A stretch of 64,000 nt of DNA, from positions 198,565 to 262,564 of the forward strand of contig VZRS01007522.1 of assembly GCA_013398055.1 (NCBI GenBank). Reading direction: 5' to 3'. Source of the stretch: Ifrita kowaldi (taxonomy: Eukaryota; Chordata; Aves; Passeriformes; Cinclosomatidae). Below the pieces are notes generated by a model that worked only from the letters and a program-made list of their open reading frames with translations, ran no database searches and was not told the origin of the DNA. Below are positions 53,620-64,000 of this stretch, piece after piece (positions within the stretch are counted from its first letter, which is position 1; every line of letters starts with the position of its first letter). Position numbers and translations under genes: made by a program.

Positions 53620-54726
53620 TGCTTGCTCCACCACAGCATGGCACAAGGCACACAGCTCTGAGGCTGAGGAGGGAGACAGCAACCCATCTGCTCCTCAACC
53701 GCACCAGGTGTGCATGGCCAGGTGTTGGGAGCAGAGGAGGCTACAGGGGTGGCTTCTCTGAGAAGCTGCAGGAAGCTTCCCCCATGTCCAGCAAAGCCAA
53801 TGCCATGGGCCCCAGGAGGCTGAGTCCATCAGGGATGGCTGGAAACACTTCTGGCATAACAGATTTACGGAAGGAAAAAGTTACTGGGCTGAAACAACTG
53901 CAGCCAGAGACGAGCAGGGTGAGAACACGTGAGAGGAACAGCCCTGCAGACACCAAGGGCAGTGAGGAAGGAGGGGCAGAAGATTCCCCTGTGCCCCTGC
54001 AGCCTATGGAGGTCCATGGGGATGCAGAGATCCACTTGCAGCACCTGGAGGAGCCCACACTGGAGCAGGGGGATGCCCAAAGGAGGTTGTGACCTCCTGG
54101 GAAACCTGTGTTGGAGCAGGGTCCTGGCAGGGACCTGCGGACCCATGGAGAGAGGAGCCCACACTGGAGCAGGTTTGCTGGCAGGACTTGGGACCCTGTG
54201 GGGGACCCAGGCTGCAGCAGCAGTTCCTGGGGGACTGCACCCCATGGGAGAGACCCACACTGCAGCAGCTCCTGAAGAAATGCAGCACATGGGAAGGACT
54301 CACGTTGGAGAAGCTCATGGGGAACTACACCCCACGGGAGAGACCCCATGGTGGAGCACGAAAAGCCTCCAACCTCTCTCCCTGAGCAGTGGCAGAACAA
54401 GGTGTGATGAACTGACCACGACCCCCATTCCCATCTCCCTGTAATGCTGGCTGGGAGGAGGTAGAGCCCAGGAAGGAGGGAGGTGTGAGGGGAAGGTTTT
54501 TTTAAGGTTTGTTTTACTTCTCATTACCCTATTCTGATTTTGATTGGTATTAAATTCAATTAATTTCCTCAAGTCAAGTCTGTCTTGCCCATGAGCGATC
54601 TCTCCCTGCCCTTCTCTCACCTCATGAGCCTTTTGTTGTATCTCCTCTACGCCATGCAGTTGAGGAGGGGAGTGACAGGGTGGCTTTCATGGGTGTCTGG
54701 CCTCCAGCCAGGGTCAAACCACCATA
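53620..54726 (+). mobile_element. Endogenous-retrovirus long terminal repeat (passerine TguLTR5-like), probably solo
   Basis: The 3' part is distinctive: GATGAACTGACCACGACCCC, then an ATTAAA poly(A) signal at 54549-54554, then TTCCTCAAGTCAAGTCTGTC, CTTTTGTTGTATCTCCTCTA and CAGCCAGGGTCAAACCACC at the end. I know this as the tail of a common songbird LTR. Upstream are degenerate repeats of about 35-40 bases built on CCCACACTGGAGCAG (about 54040-54360). No gag, pol or env sequence flanks it, so it looks like a solo LTR. The 5' limit is approximate, no clean target-site duplication was found, and the ERV class is not assigned. Open frames inside it on both strands arise from the repeats. Confidence 0.75.
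54040..54360 (+). repeat. Degenerate tandem repeats inside the LTR
   Basis: Motifs of the type CCCACACTGGAGCAG, CATGGGAGAGACCCACACTG and GGGACTGCACCCCATGG recur every 35-40 bases about eight times with substitutions. Their lack of stops in several frames explains the 219-codon - strand open frame at 53741-54400. Confidence 0.7.
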
Positions 54727-56372
54727 TCAACCTATCTGCTCCCATCTTTCATAGGAAACAGTCCCAGCACATCTGAAGAGCTGCTCCTGTCACACTCTCC
54801 AGAAACTGCCCTATTAATGAGAAGAGTGACACAAGCTCGGAGAGGGCGCATTAAAAGTATATGTTATTGCTGAGTGTAAACAGGCGACAAATATACATCC
54901 TAGACTTGCTCATGGAAAATACCAATTTGTCAAATGCTTAGGAGAAACTTGCCCATTTCATTAAAGTTTCAGGGAAAAAGTTATCTAAGCATTACATGTG
55001 CTCATATAAAGACTATTACACTGAGGTTCAAAGATTTTTTGCCATATATTTGAAAGATATTTGAAATAATTCTCATTTTTGCTGTAAGCCACCCACAAGT
55101 GCCAAGGTTGCACCTGGTTTGTTGCCTGGCATATTAAGCTGAATACAGAGACTGAACAACACCCTTTGGGCACTGGTAAATATCAGGCCAAACTCATTTT
55201 CCTCTCCCTGCCTCCATCCTGCTGAGACATTGGCTCCATTTACACCTGCCATAGAATGAGCAATAGTAGTAAAATAGACAACTTGCCTTGAATTTCAAGA
55301 AACAATCCCATATCTAGTCTTACACAACAAAAACACTAAGTGCCCCCTGACATGTTTAATTTAGCACATTATCCATTCATTAGTCCAGCCCCACTCAACC
55401 ACCTCATGCCTGAGCAATGCCTCTGCCTAAAAATACACATACTAGAAAATCTCTTTCTATTTTTTTAGCCAAATGCCAGCAACTCAATTCCCTTCTACTT
55501 CATGCAGGGGTGCATTTGTGGCTTCATTTTGCAAAGGAAATATTTTGAAGGGGAAATAATCAGTGTGGTGGTCCACAGGAAGTGAAAAGCACTTGAGAAG
55601 AAGTCACATGAATTTTGTTCTTACATGCACAGAGACTTCAGTCAAAGGGGCAAGATCCCACACACACACCTAAGTTACATTTAAGGCATGGTAGTACCAA
55701 CTCAAAGCTGAGGAAATGACAGAGGACAGAGAGATTTTGTGGTTTTCAACTACATAGTATGATTTATTTCATTTTATTTTTTGATATTCAGAGCTTGAAC
55801 AATACAGTAATACACTCTTATCTTGATTTCACTGTACCTTATTTTGATTAGCAAGAAAAATAAGCCTAACAATCTGGACAATAAAGAGGCAGTTTAGCAC
55901 AGCACAGAACCTGATCAGTCTTCTGAAAAACTTCAGTAGGGTCAAAAACTAGAAGTAGTACAGATTTTGTTTTCTTGCTAAGCCCCTTCAGTTAAGAAGA
56001 TAAGGGAGTGGGAAAATCAAAAGCATCAAAATAGTTGGCATCAAAACAGTTTCTAAACAACGGGTTTATGAGCAGTCTCAGCACTCTTTATCTTTTCCAA
56101 CCTCAGTTCCTTCTAGATGGCTGCTTTCCAAAGTAAAGACCAATTCCGCTGGTTTTAGGGAAAAGAGCCCCAAGCCATTAGTTTTAGCCTGTTCTGCTCA
56201 CCCTTGCTCTTGGAAAAAATCACCAAACCAAAGAGGGAATTAAAGAGCAGAATACAAAATATTTGTACAGAAGCCCAAGATGTGCAAGTCCACCAGTCCG
56301 GCTGTCTGTGCTCCTGCCACAGCATCACCACCCAGTGCTTCATATCCACCCTGCCCCACTTTCCTGAGGGGT

Positions 56373-56438
56373 AAGTTGTTCAGCAAAGCATTGGTGAATC
56401 CAAATGGGACACTCTGTGAGAAGCCAGAGCGCCTCAAT
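56373..56438 (+). repeat. Left arm of a 66-bp inverted duplication
   Basis: The arm starts AAGTTGTTCAGCAAAGC and ends AGAGCGCCTCAAT. The reverse complement recurs at 57259-57324 with one mismatch (A at 56419 where the other arm implies G). Similarity stops sharply on both sides apart from two extra matching G beyond a mismatch at the outer end. It is not recognisable as CR1, the LTR seen here or any named repeat. Confidence 0.9.
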
Positions 56439-57258
56439 AAATCCTGCACACGTTATCTTCTCCTGCACCATGCCCAAAAGCTAATCTTAGACATGTGCTT
56501 GCCTTAGTCCTGAAGTACCCAACCAGCACAGATGGCAAAGCTGATCTCAGCTGGCCCCCACGTGACTTCAGTTCACAACCCCTGGGATTTCTCCCCACAC
56601 CAGCCAAAGTGCCTGCCGGATCCCATGGTGAGCCAAATCAAGTTCCTTGCCTGCCAGAAGCAATTTTCCTTTTTTATTTTCCAGATAATCCATTGGTTAC
56701 ACTGATAACCCCATCTTTCTTTCATCTCAAAACTTTGTTTACAAGGAGTAGAGATGAGTCACCCAGGACCATTGGTTAAATATTAATTGATTGGAGGTCA
56801 GAAAACAAACATCCTCAGTTTCTCACCTTTTTCCAAAACTCTACTGAATCTGTTAATATTTAACAATCTCTACCTTTTCTTTTGTCCTGTATGCACTATC
56901 CTTATCTTTCCCTGTTGCACATTGACCATGATGGCACATCAGCACAGCCCATTTTTAGCCAACTCACTCAACCATTTCACTGTATCTTTATAGAGAGACC
57001 ACCCCTTTTCACATCAGTCCTACTCCTGCAGTACAACACTTCAGTATCTAACTCACTCCTGTTGTTTCGCAACACAGAAAACTGCTCTGTTTTTACTTAC
57101 ATTTTAAATAGTTGATGCAATCAAAACTTTAACGTTTCTAGATGCTTTCTTCTGCAAGCTGAGGTGGTACAAAGGTAGACACACTACCACAATTTTCTTT
57201 GCACAGGTAAGAGCTATGGCATGAAAAATAATCCTGCTCCTACCACATCTGTCCCATG

Positions 57259-57324
57259 ATTGAGGCGCTCTGGCTTCCCACAGAGTGTCCCATTTGGATT
57301 CACCAATGCTTTGCTGAACAACTT
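57259..57324 (-). repeat. Right arm of a 66-bp inverted duplication
   Basis: The arm starts (+) ATTGAGGCGCTCTGGCTTCC and ends CTTTGCTGAACAACTT. It is the reverse complement of 56373-56438 at 65 of 66 positions. The 820 bp between the arms show no further arm-to-arm similarity in the flanks I compared. Confidence 0.9.
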
Positions 57325-60300
57325 GCCTGGCATTAAAAGCTAGGCCGAGCCTTTACATTCCTCATCTAAATACATATGCAAACATTGACCACAAAAGTAA
57401 TTGGATTCAGATAGTAATAAAAGGCATTTGGCATTTAAAATAAAGAATTGAAAGTCTAAAACACCCCTGTAGCTTAATCATCAGTTGTTGTACTAGAGAT
57501 CATTAGACAAAAGAAATCATTTACATTCCCAAGTGATTAATCTACAAATTCTTACTGTCTTCTCTACCACAGAACATAATAAATCAGATTAATAACTAAG
57601 GGAATGTACAACAGTGGAGAATTTCAAATTATTGCAAAAAAAAAGCAACTCAGACATCACCCAAACTGACTCCAAATTTCAGCTCACACTAAAACTGGCG
57701 GCAAGTTCCCTGAATGGGAGACAACAAAAACCAAGAGTGAGTATTCTGCCCTAATTCATCCTGTTTCTGCAAATGTTTAAATGCAAACATGTACTTCCAT
57801 TTCAATCACCTGCATCTTGCTACTTCCGCATCACAGAAAAAATAAGATTTGCTCTCACGGGAGGCAAAGCAGCATGCAGTACTTAAGTTTCATTTCTAGT
57901 ATCTCTTCCTATTAAAGATAAAAGTTCTGCTCAATTAGATGAAGTCAAGACTCCAGGATTAAAAGGAAAAATCAAGCTTCCCCTTTAGGTTCAGGCTTTG
58001 TTTAGCTGACAGAAATCTTCCAAGACTCCTATTACAAAGAATGAGAATGGATAAAATCCTGACCAACCTTTTTCCCATCTTCTGCCTGAGCCAGCTGAGG
58101 CCAACCCTGAGCCATTCTTTGCAGAGAGATCAGCCAGCACCAGGAGTGTCAGTAGTGCCCTTCCACTGCAGTATTATTTGTGTTTGATACAGTATTGAAA
58201 GGATCACTTTAAAGCATAAGTGATTTTATCCAAAACTTGTGAAGCATCACCAGGATATGTTCTTCCTGGAGCATGTCAACGCCATCTTGGTTTGACTAAG
58301 AACTAAAAGCAAAGGATTACTCACTGAAACACTACCAGATGAAAGTGATGATGTTTTTTGAAGTCTCTTGATGACTATGACTTATAATTCCCTGGTCCAC
58401 AAGATCACACTTTCCAAGGAGCTCTTTGGAAACACCCCAATTACAGCACCACAATTGCAAGTGGTATCTGCAGTCCAGCAGATCCCAGGTCAGCTTCCAA
58501 CTACACACAACACTCACAGAGAAGGTGCAGGATGCACAGCAGAAAACCCACCACAGAGTAAAAACACAGTAGGAAGAGACAATCACTTGTCTGGCCAGCT
58601 AATATATGAAAAAGAAAGGGATTCTTCAGGATAAGGGTTTTCCTTGGTACTATGCTTCTTGTTTTAACTTGAAACATGGCTTCCCACCCATTGCAGCTGA
58701 CACAAGAGTTTAGAAAACGTTTGCACAAACAGTGAATTTTAAACAAGGAAACTCAGACTCCAGTACTTTTACACCAAAGTCTGAGTGCTGATGAGGCATG
58801 CCTTGCCAGGGATTTCATTTCGGGCAGTGAGATCAAGGGGAGGAGAACCTGCACAAGTAATTTTGCATGGTGTCTCACTGAGAACAAGTTTAGGCAAGCA
58901 GTAATGTTGCCTATATTAGCATTTAAATTTTTTTTAATAGTTATATGCAAATAGGTTATAATCTTAAATTCCTGGTGTCTGCCAACACCTTCCCAAGCAC
59001 CAAAAGGTTTGGGCAGCATATAGTGAAGGGCAATACTCTCCAGCTGATGTCCAGATGTTGTGGTACAGACGTCCCATTAATGCATTGATGAAAAGAGAAT
59101 CACATAAATCCCCTGCAAGCTCAAAGGGCTTTTATTAGCATGACAGACTGGACACAAGATACCTTAATGACATTTCCAAGGCAAGAGAGATTAAGGATCA
59201 AGACATTCCCCTTCCACACACCCTCTCCTAGAAATAACTTAAGAATTGGCAAAGCACTGAATTTTAGCTGAACTGACATATGTGATCAATACAAAGATTT
59301 TCCTGAAACAAATGTCTTCATTTATGTGAGATTACCTATACTCATACACAAGGAAGGTGGGGTAAAAGTCTGGAATTTTAGGCTATCACTTAACAGACAC
59401 ATTATTTCTTCCCCTTTCCCCTTCTCACTTCATGTCTCTTCCCTCACCCAGCTCATCCCATATTCCACACTCTCGCAGCAGCACTGGTTTGTAGGGCTCG
59501 GGATGAACTGGAAAGATCTGATTGAGCTGAACATTTTTGGGCTGGGGAGAAGGAAAGAGTCTTGCAGTCATTTTCTAGACACATCAGTTCCCCAGTTTCA
59601 TCCCCTATGCTGAATATACATTTTTCTCAGCACAATGGGCCATGAGGGAAGAACTTACTATGCACCACTCTCGTGGCATGAGAACACCTCGGTCTTCAAC
59701 ACACCTGTGACCAAAAGAGTGCTGTCAAGAAAATACTATTAAAATCCATGTTATAGATGGTGTACTGAGGTGAGGATCAAGAGCCATGGACAGCCTCTGA
59801 ACCTCAAGTCCTTCCACCTGAGTTACTGCTGATCTATATCTACATTTTCTTACCACACACACTTAGAAACCTGCTAGTAACAACAACTCAAAATAAGTGG
59901 CACCCAATGTTTCTATTTTTCAAGATCATAAAGCCTTCTGAAGGGCTTTCAGCTGCAGATCACTGCACCATCTCCTCCTCACAGACCCAGTACTGTTTCA
60001 GCCTGTAGCTGCCTCTCAGTAAAAAGCACTGTGTAGCTCAGCTCACAGGTCCAACGGGTACCAAACCCAGCAAGGTCACCAAGACCTTGGTCACTTGGTA
60101 CCAGTGCAAACACAACATAAATGTTCATGGAAAGAGCTTGAAGAGAAAGCAGTTTCCAGCGTGCTGTTTCAGCGAGGTTTCCAGCCCTTTTCAATCACGT
60201 CTGCTACTTCTTTTGTATTCCAGTGACACCCTGTGGCACTTACCTAGACTGCAGGCTTTCCAATCTCAGTATCCCTATTTTTAACTACAGGGGTAAAGAA

Positions 60301-62951
60301 CAGTAAGTCAGAAAACAGAGAAAGGACATTGCAACCCTGAGCCGAAGGACTGCTGGTGCACCTCATTACTCCCAAGGCATGAAATGCACAGATTTCTCCT
60401 GCACAGCAGTTACTCACTAGCAGCCTGCGCTGCTGCCCCAGCACCACACTTGCTGTTACACCTTTCCCTTGGGTACAAATATATCACTGCCACGCTGATG
60501 AAACATGGTGAAAAGAATCTCATTTTAATGCCTGAGCTTCTCAGGTCTTTTACTGCAACACTGAACTGCACTTCACACTGCAATACTTCTGTCTAAGTTA
60601 CACGAGTGACTTCCAGGGGATATCCTAACTAACAACTGCAGCAGGGGATCATAAAGTCTCCGTTTTCACTGCATTAGAACAGACTCACCTACCTTTTCAA
60701 GAGTGTCATTTCTTTATGCATCAGCATATAAAAAAATCCAAAACCCCCACACAAGTGTATTCACTTGTATACAGCCTAGTACTTTTAATGTTTGCCCTTA
60801 ACGTCATTAAAAAATTTCTCATAAACAGCAAGTGCACCTAATTTTGGCCTTCAGCTCTTTACCACTTGAAGAAACATACTCATAGTGGATCTTTAACACA
60901 AGAAGCAGGCAGGAGATACTGAACATTTTGCATTTAGTGAACATATCAAGGGGCAGCCGGGGCATATTGTGTCTTCTCTGAAATTATGTACCACAATTAC
61001 AGTTAATAAATCTTTTGAAACATCAGAGAAGTAGACATGCAACACAGGTAAAAGCACCCAGGTAAACAATCATACACATACAGGAAAACCTCAAACAAAA
61101 AACTCCACAAGCATCCAAGATACCAGCTCACACACAAAAGGTGCTCACATCACTGCAGTGCCATCTTCACAACTTCTCAAGTGTCTTAAGATTGCTGAAA
61201 GATAAGAGTTTCCACCAAAAAAAGAGAAAAGCATCTCCCACACTGTGTTACAGTATTCCAAGGATGACCACAGGCTGAGCAATGTCTCAGCAGCTCCCAC
61301 CAAAGGCTGCCTGGAGCCCCTTAGCTCAGTCTGCACAGCCAAGGAATCAAGAGCAAGGTGTCTCAAAGAGAAGGAGGCGAGATAGAGTGAAGGGAGGAGT
61401 GTGAATCCTGATCTTCAGTCCCTTCTTCTGAGCAGCAAATGCTTTCTAGCCTGTAGTTATTTAATACGCAGTGTATAAAACACACAGGGGAGCGCACAAA
61501 ACCCCTAAGGAAGTTCCCATCTTTTGAACAACCAAGGCCCTTGTGGATCTAGTTTAAGGGTGGGAGGGAGAATCAATTCTAACAATCCTTCTGGGCAACT
61601 TTCCACACAGTCTCCAGAACCTGCTCCATACTGTTAAACTTCAAACATCAACCTTAGCACTCTACCATACAAATTTAAACTATACAGAAATGCACACTGT
61701 TTTGGGACAAATATCTTCACTCAGTTGGAACTGACAGGAGCTTTGCCTTCCACATCAGCAAAGTCATAATTTCACCCTGAACATCCATTATTGATACAAA
61801 TTATTGCTTTAGAGCATGTACATCTCCTCCCGCCTATTGTCCTCAAGTACCTTATCCCTCCTTTGCCCACTGCCTCAGAATGAGGGAGGCTCCCAAGCTG
61901 AGATGCACAGCTACAACGGACAGCAATTCCACTTCTACAAACATTACTACTCATCATTTTGTTACTACTGCACCCTGAAAATCAGGATGCCCAGGAGATG
62001 ATCTGCATCTCAGGGTTCAATATGCAATCTGCAATTGCACATCTTCTGCTTTCTGCATGCAAGGGTGCCAACAAGCCAAGCATACCATGGCCAGCCCCAC
62101 ATGGAAAATAGAAGGAATATTCAGTATGTCAGACCTCACTGTTTAAGCCAAATGAACCACAAAATTCCTATTTTCCCTTTTGTTAAGATGCCCTAAGAAG
62201 GGAATAGAGGCAGATCAAATTTGATTCTAAACTTCAAGGTTTCGTAACAATGAGCTCGCTGACCTGTGGTTTATTGGTCAGCTGTTGATCTCACACAATT
62301 ATCCAGAGAGAACATGGTTAAAGCTGAGCTCCCACCACACTGCTTTGATAACAAGGCTTAGGGCTGGAGCAGACCTGCTTTTTCACTTGTACCTTAATAC
62401 CCTTTTCGTTTTTATATAATTTTAGTAAGTCAAACACTAATTAGGAAAGGGGGGTATTATTTACACATATGACTTTCTGGAATCTGCTCTTCATTCTGCT
62501 GATAGTGTTTGGACAGGAAATAAAGACAAGAGCAGAGTTTTTGAATGATGTGATGTTAGAGAAAGTGTAGTTAACTGCAGACAGGCAGTAGATACAGAAG
62601 CATCCTCTCATCCTTTACCTCAACCACAGTCACTTGACTGAATCAGCACCCATAGGGGAAAAAAATCAATAATCAGGGTGCAATAGTTCACACCCTATTG
62701 GGTAAGCATAATATTTCTCAATAAACCAACTGGCCTAAAACCAAATAACCTTCTGGACTTGGATAAACTTATTAATTCCTATAAAGCCTAAGATCAAACA
62801 GAATCATTCCATTTTCAAAAGCGATGCACTGCAACGCTGCTGCTGGGCCAGCAGTAAGACACAAACATTCCAAAAGCAGCCACCAGTCAAGAGAAAGAAT
62901 ATTAACCAGGGGTCACGCAGCATTCCATGAAGCAAGCTACGTATACAGCTG

Positions 62952-62973
62952 GTATATGTCTATATATATATAC
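62952..62973 (+). repeat. (TA)n microsatellite
   Basis: Short TATATG and TATATATATATA run in BORCS5 intron 2. The surrounding 61-64 kb is AT-rich intron with no supported gene. Confidence 0.8.
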
Positions 62974-64000
62974 AGAAAAGGCAGGTATGTACACTACATA
63001 TATACAGGGCACAAATGTATCCCCTAGACATGTCTCTTACAGGAACATCTCTTTGCATGAAATTTGCATCAGTAGAAAATATCACATTCAACAGATGGAT
63101 GTCCATCAGAGAAAGATGCCAACAGACACACTAAAAAGAAATGAGAAGAGAAATTTCACTGGCCCTTCAGTCAAAGGTTCAATCAAGTCTTAACTTATAA
63201 ACAAGGCAGTAATGCTGAATAGAAGTACACAAACGTGAAGGAGAGAGAGAAAAGAGAAAAAATTCTATCCAGATTTTGATGCCTGAAGTCCTTGAGGACA
63301 AAAAAGAGTTCTCCATGTGCTTTCCCATTACATGCTTATTCTTGTCTGGAAAGATTCACCATCTACACTGCAGCAGAACACACTAGCTCCTCTGCCTTAT
63401 CAATCAGATGCATCTGATTTCCAGTCTCCTCCCAACATAAAGAGATTACACATTCTGTACACGTTTATAATTACACTTGGATATTTTGAATGTTATAAGC
63501 AATTGTTTGCCTTTCACCTTAGCCAGTTAATAGTGATTTCAAGGTACACTGGCCAGCATGCAAATACTCCTCATTTAAGTGTGTGGCAAACTGATAAGCC
63601 AGGGCACAGTTAACTCCTTCCCAAGTGGCATTTTTCCTCAGCACATCTTCTAATGTATCCCAAGGGTAGCTGCAGCCCAAGGGCTGCACAGCCAGCTGAA
63701 GTGCTCCCCCACAGAGGCTCTGTGAAGGTAAAGGAAGGAGGATCTGCAAGTGACTAGAGATGACCACCAAAGCTTATTCCCATGCAGCAAGATGGTGGGG
63801 AGGAGCAGTATGTGCCTGATGAGATGAATCAAGAGTCACAGCTATTGGGTTCAATAGAAATTGGAGCTGCAAGGTCCTCAGCCAGGGAGGAGGCCAGGTT
63901 AATCACCTAGGCAGACAGGCTGACACTCATTCTGTTCATCTGCCAACACACGAACCACACCAAGTGGTGTGGAACAGCTGGCAAAGGGAAAAAGGGAAAG

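Larger units (their letters stand above)
26249..64000 (-). other. BORCS5: BORCS5 intron 2, partial (at least 37.7 kb)
   Basis: The intron is inferred because exon 3 starts with a phase-1 acceptor and the preceding coding exon, expected to end in a Lys codon plus G at a GT donor, was not found. I checked + strand ACCTTT and ACCCTT sites for the reverse complement of such a donor and none had the expected residues. The stretch holds CR1 fragments, one LTR, simple repeats and an inverted duplication, listed separately. I found no recognisable gene, tRNA or CpG-island promoter. Exons 1 and 2 probably lie past 64000. Confidence 0.65.

Noticed and set aside
53741..54400. 219-codon - strand open frame as a gene
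   Set aside because: It lies wholly within an LTR and is built from that element's degenerate tandem repeats.
57468..57482. CTGTAGCTTAATC resembling a mitochondrial tRNA start
   Set aside because: Only about 12 bases match; flanking sequence does not fold as a tRNA or resemble mitochondrial DNA.
1..64000. CRISPR arrays, bacterial operons, tRNA or rRNA genes
   Set aside because: None seen; the window is ordinary vertebrate nuclear DNA.

Overview
The window looks like a bird chromosome, most likely from a songbird. The signs are CR1-type LINE fragments, a long terminal repeat of a kind familiar from passerine genomes, AT-rich introns of tens of kilobases, and two vertebrate genes broken by canonical GT-AG introns. 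Only about 0.6 kb is coding sequence I can support. Most long open frames here are chance or belong to repeats.

Layout. Positions 1-186 (+) are the last coding piece of DUSP16, the dual-specificity phosphatase MKP-7. Its 3' UTR probably runs to about 2.7 kb. From there to about 8.9 kb is a short intergenic stretch with one CR1 scrap. BORCS5 (myrlysin, a subunit of the lysosome-positioning complex BORC) lies on the - strand. Its terminal coding exon is 9381-9611, intron 3 is 9612-26090, exon 3 is 26091-26248, and the rest of the window (26249-64000) is part of intron 2. BORCS5 exons 1 and 2 and its promoter were not found and presumably lie beyond position 64000. The convergent tail-to-tail arrangement of DUSP16 and BORCS5 matches the human 12p13 locus as I remember it.

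The introns hold CR1 fragments (28.9, 36.2 and 44.3 kb, and an older one at 48.5 kb), an endogenous-retrovirus LTR with internal degenerate repeats (about 53.6-54.7 kb), simple repeats and an A-rich tract with one ambiguous base (24.5 kb). They also hold a 66-bp inverted duplication, 65/66 identical, whose arms are 820 bp apart (56373-56438 and 57259-57324).

The two genes do unrelated jobs: DUSP16 switches off JNK/p38 signalling and BORCS5 couples lysosomes to Arl8 and kinesins. I see no operon-like system and no obviously new multi-gene system. The observations most worth a second look are the inverted duplication, a speculative chain of three exon-like segments on the + strand inside BORCS5 intron 3, and the degenerate tandem array within the LTR.
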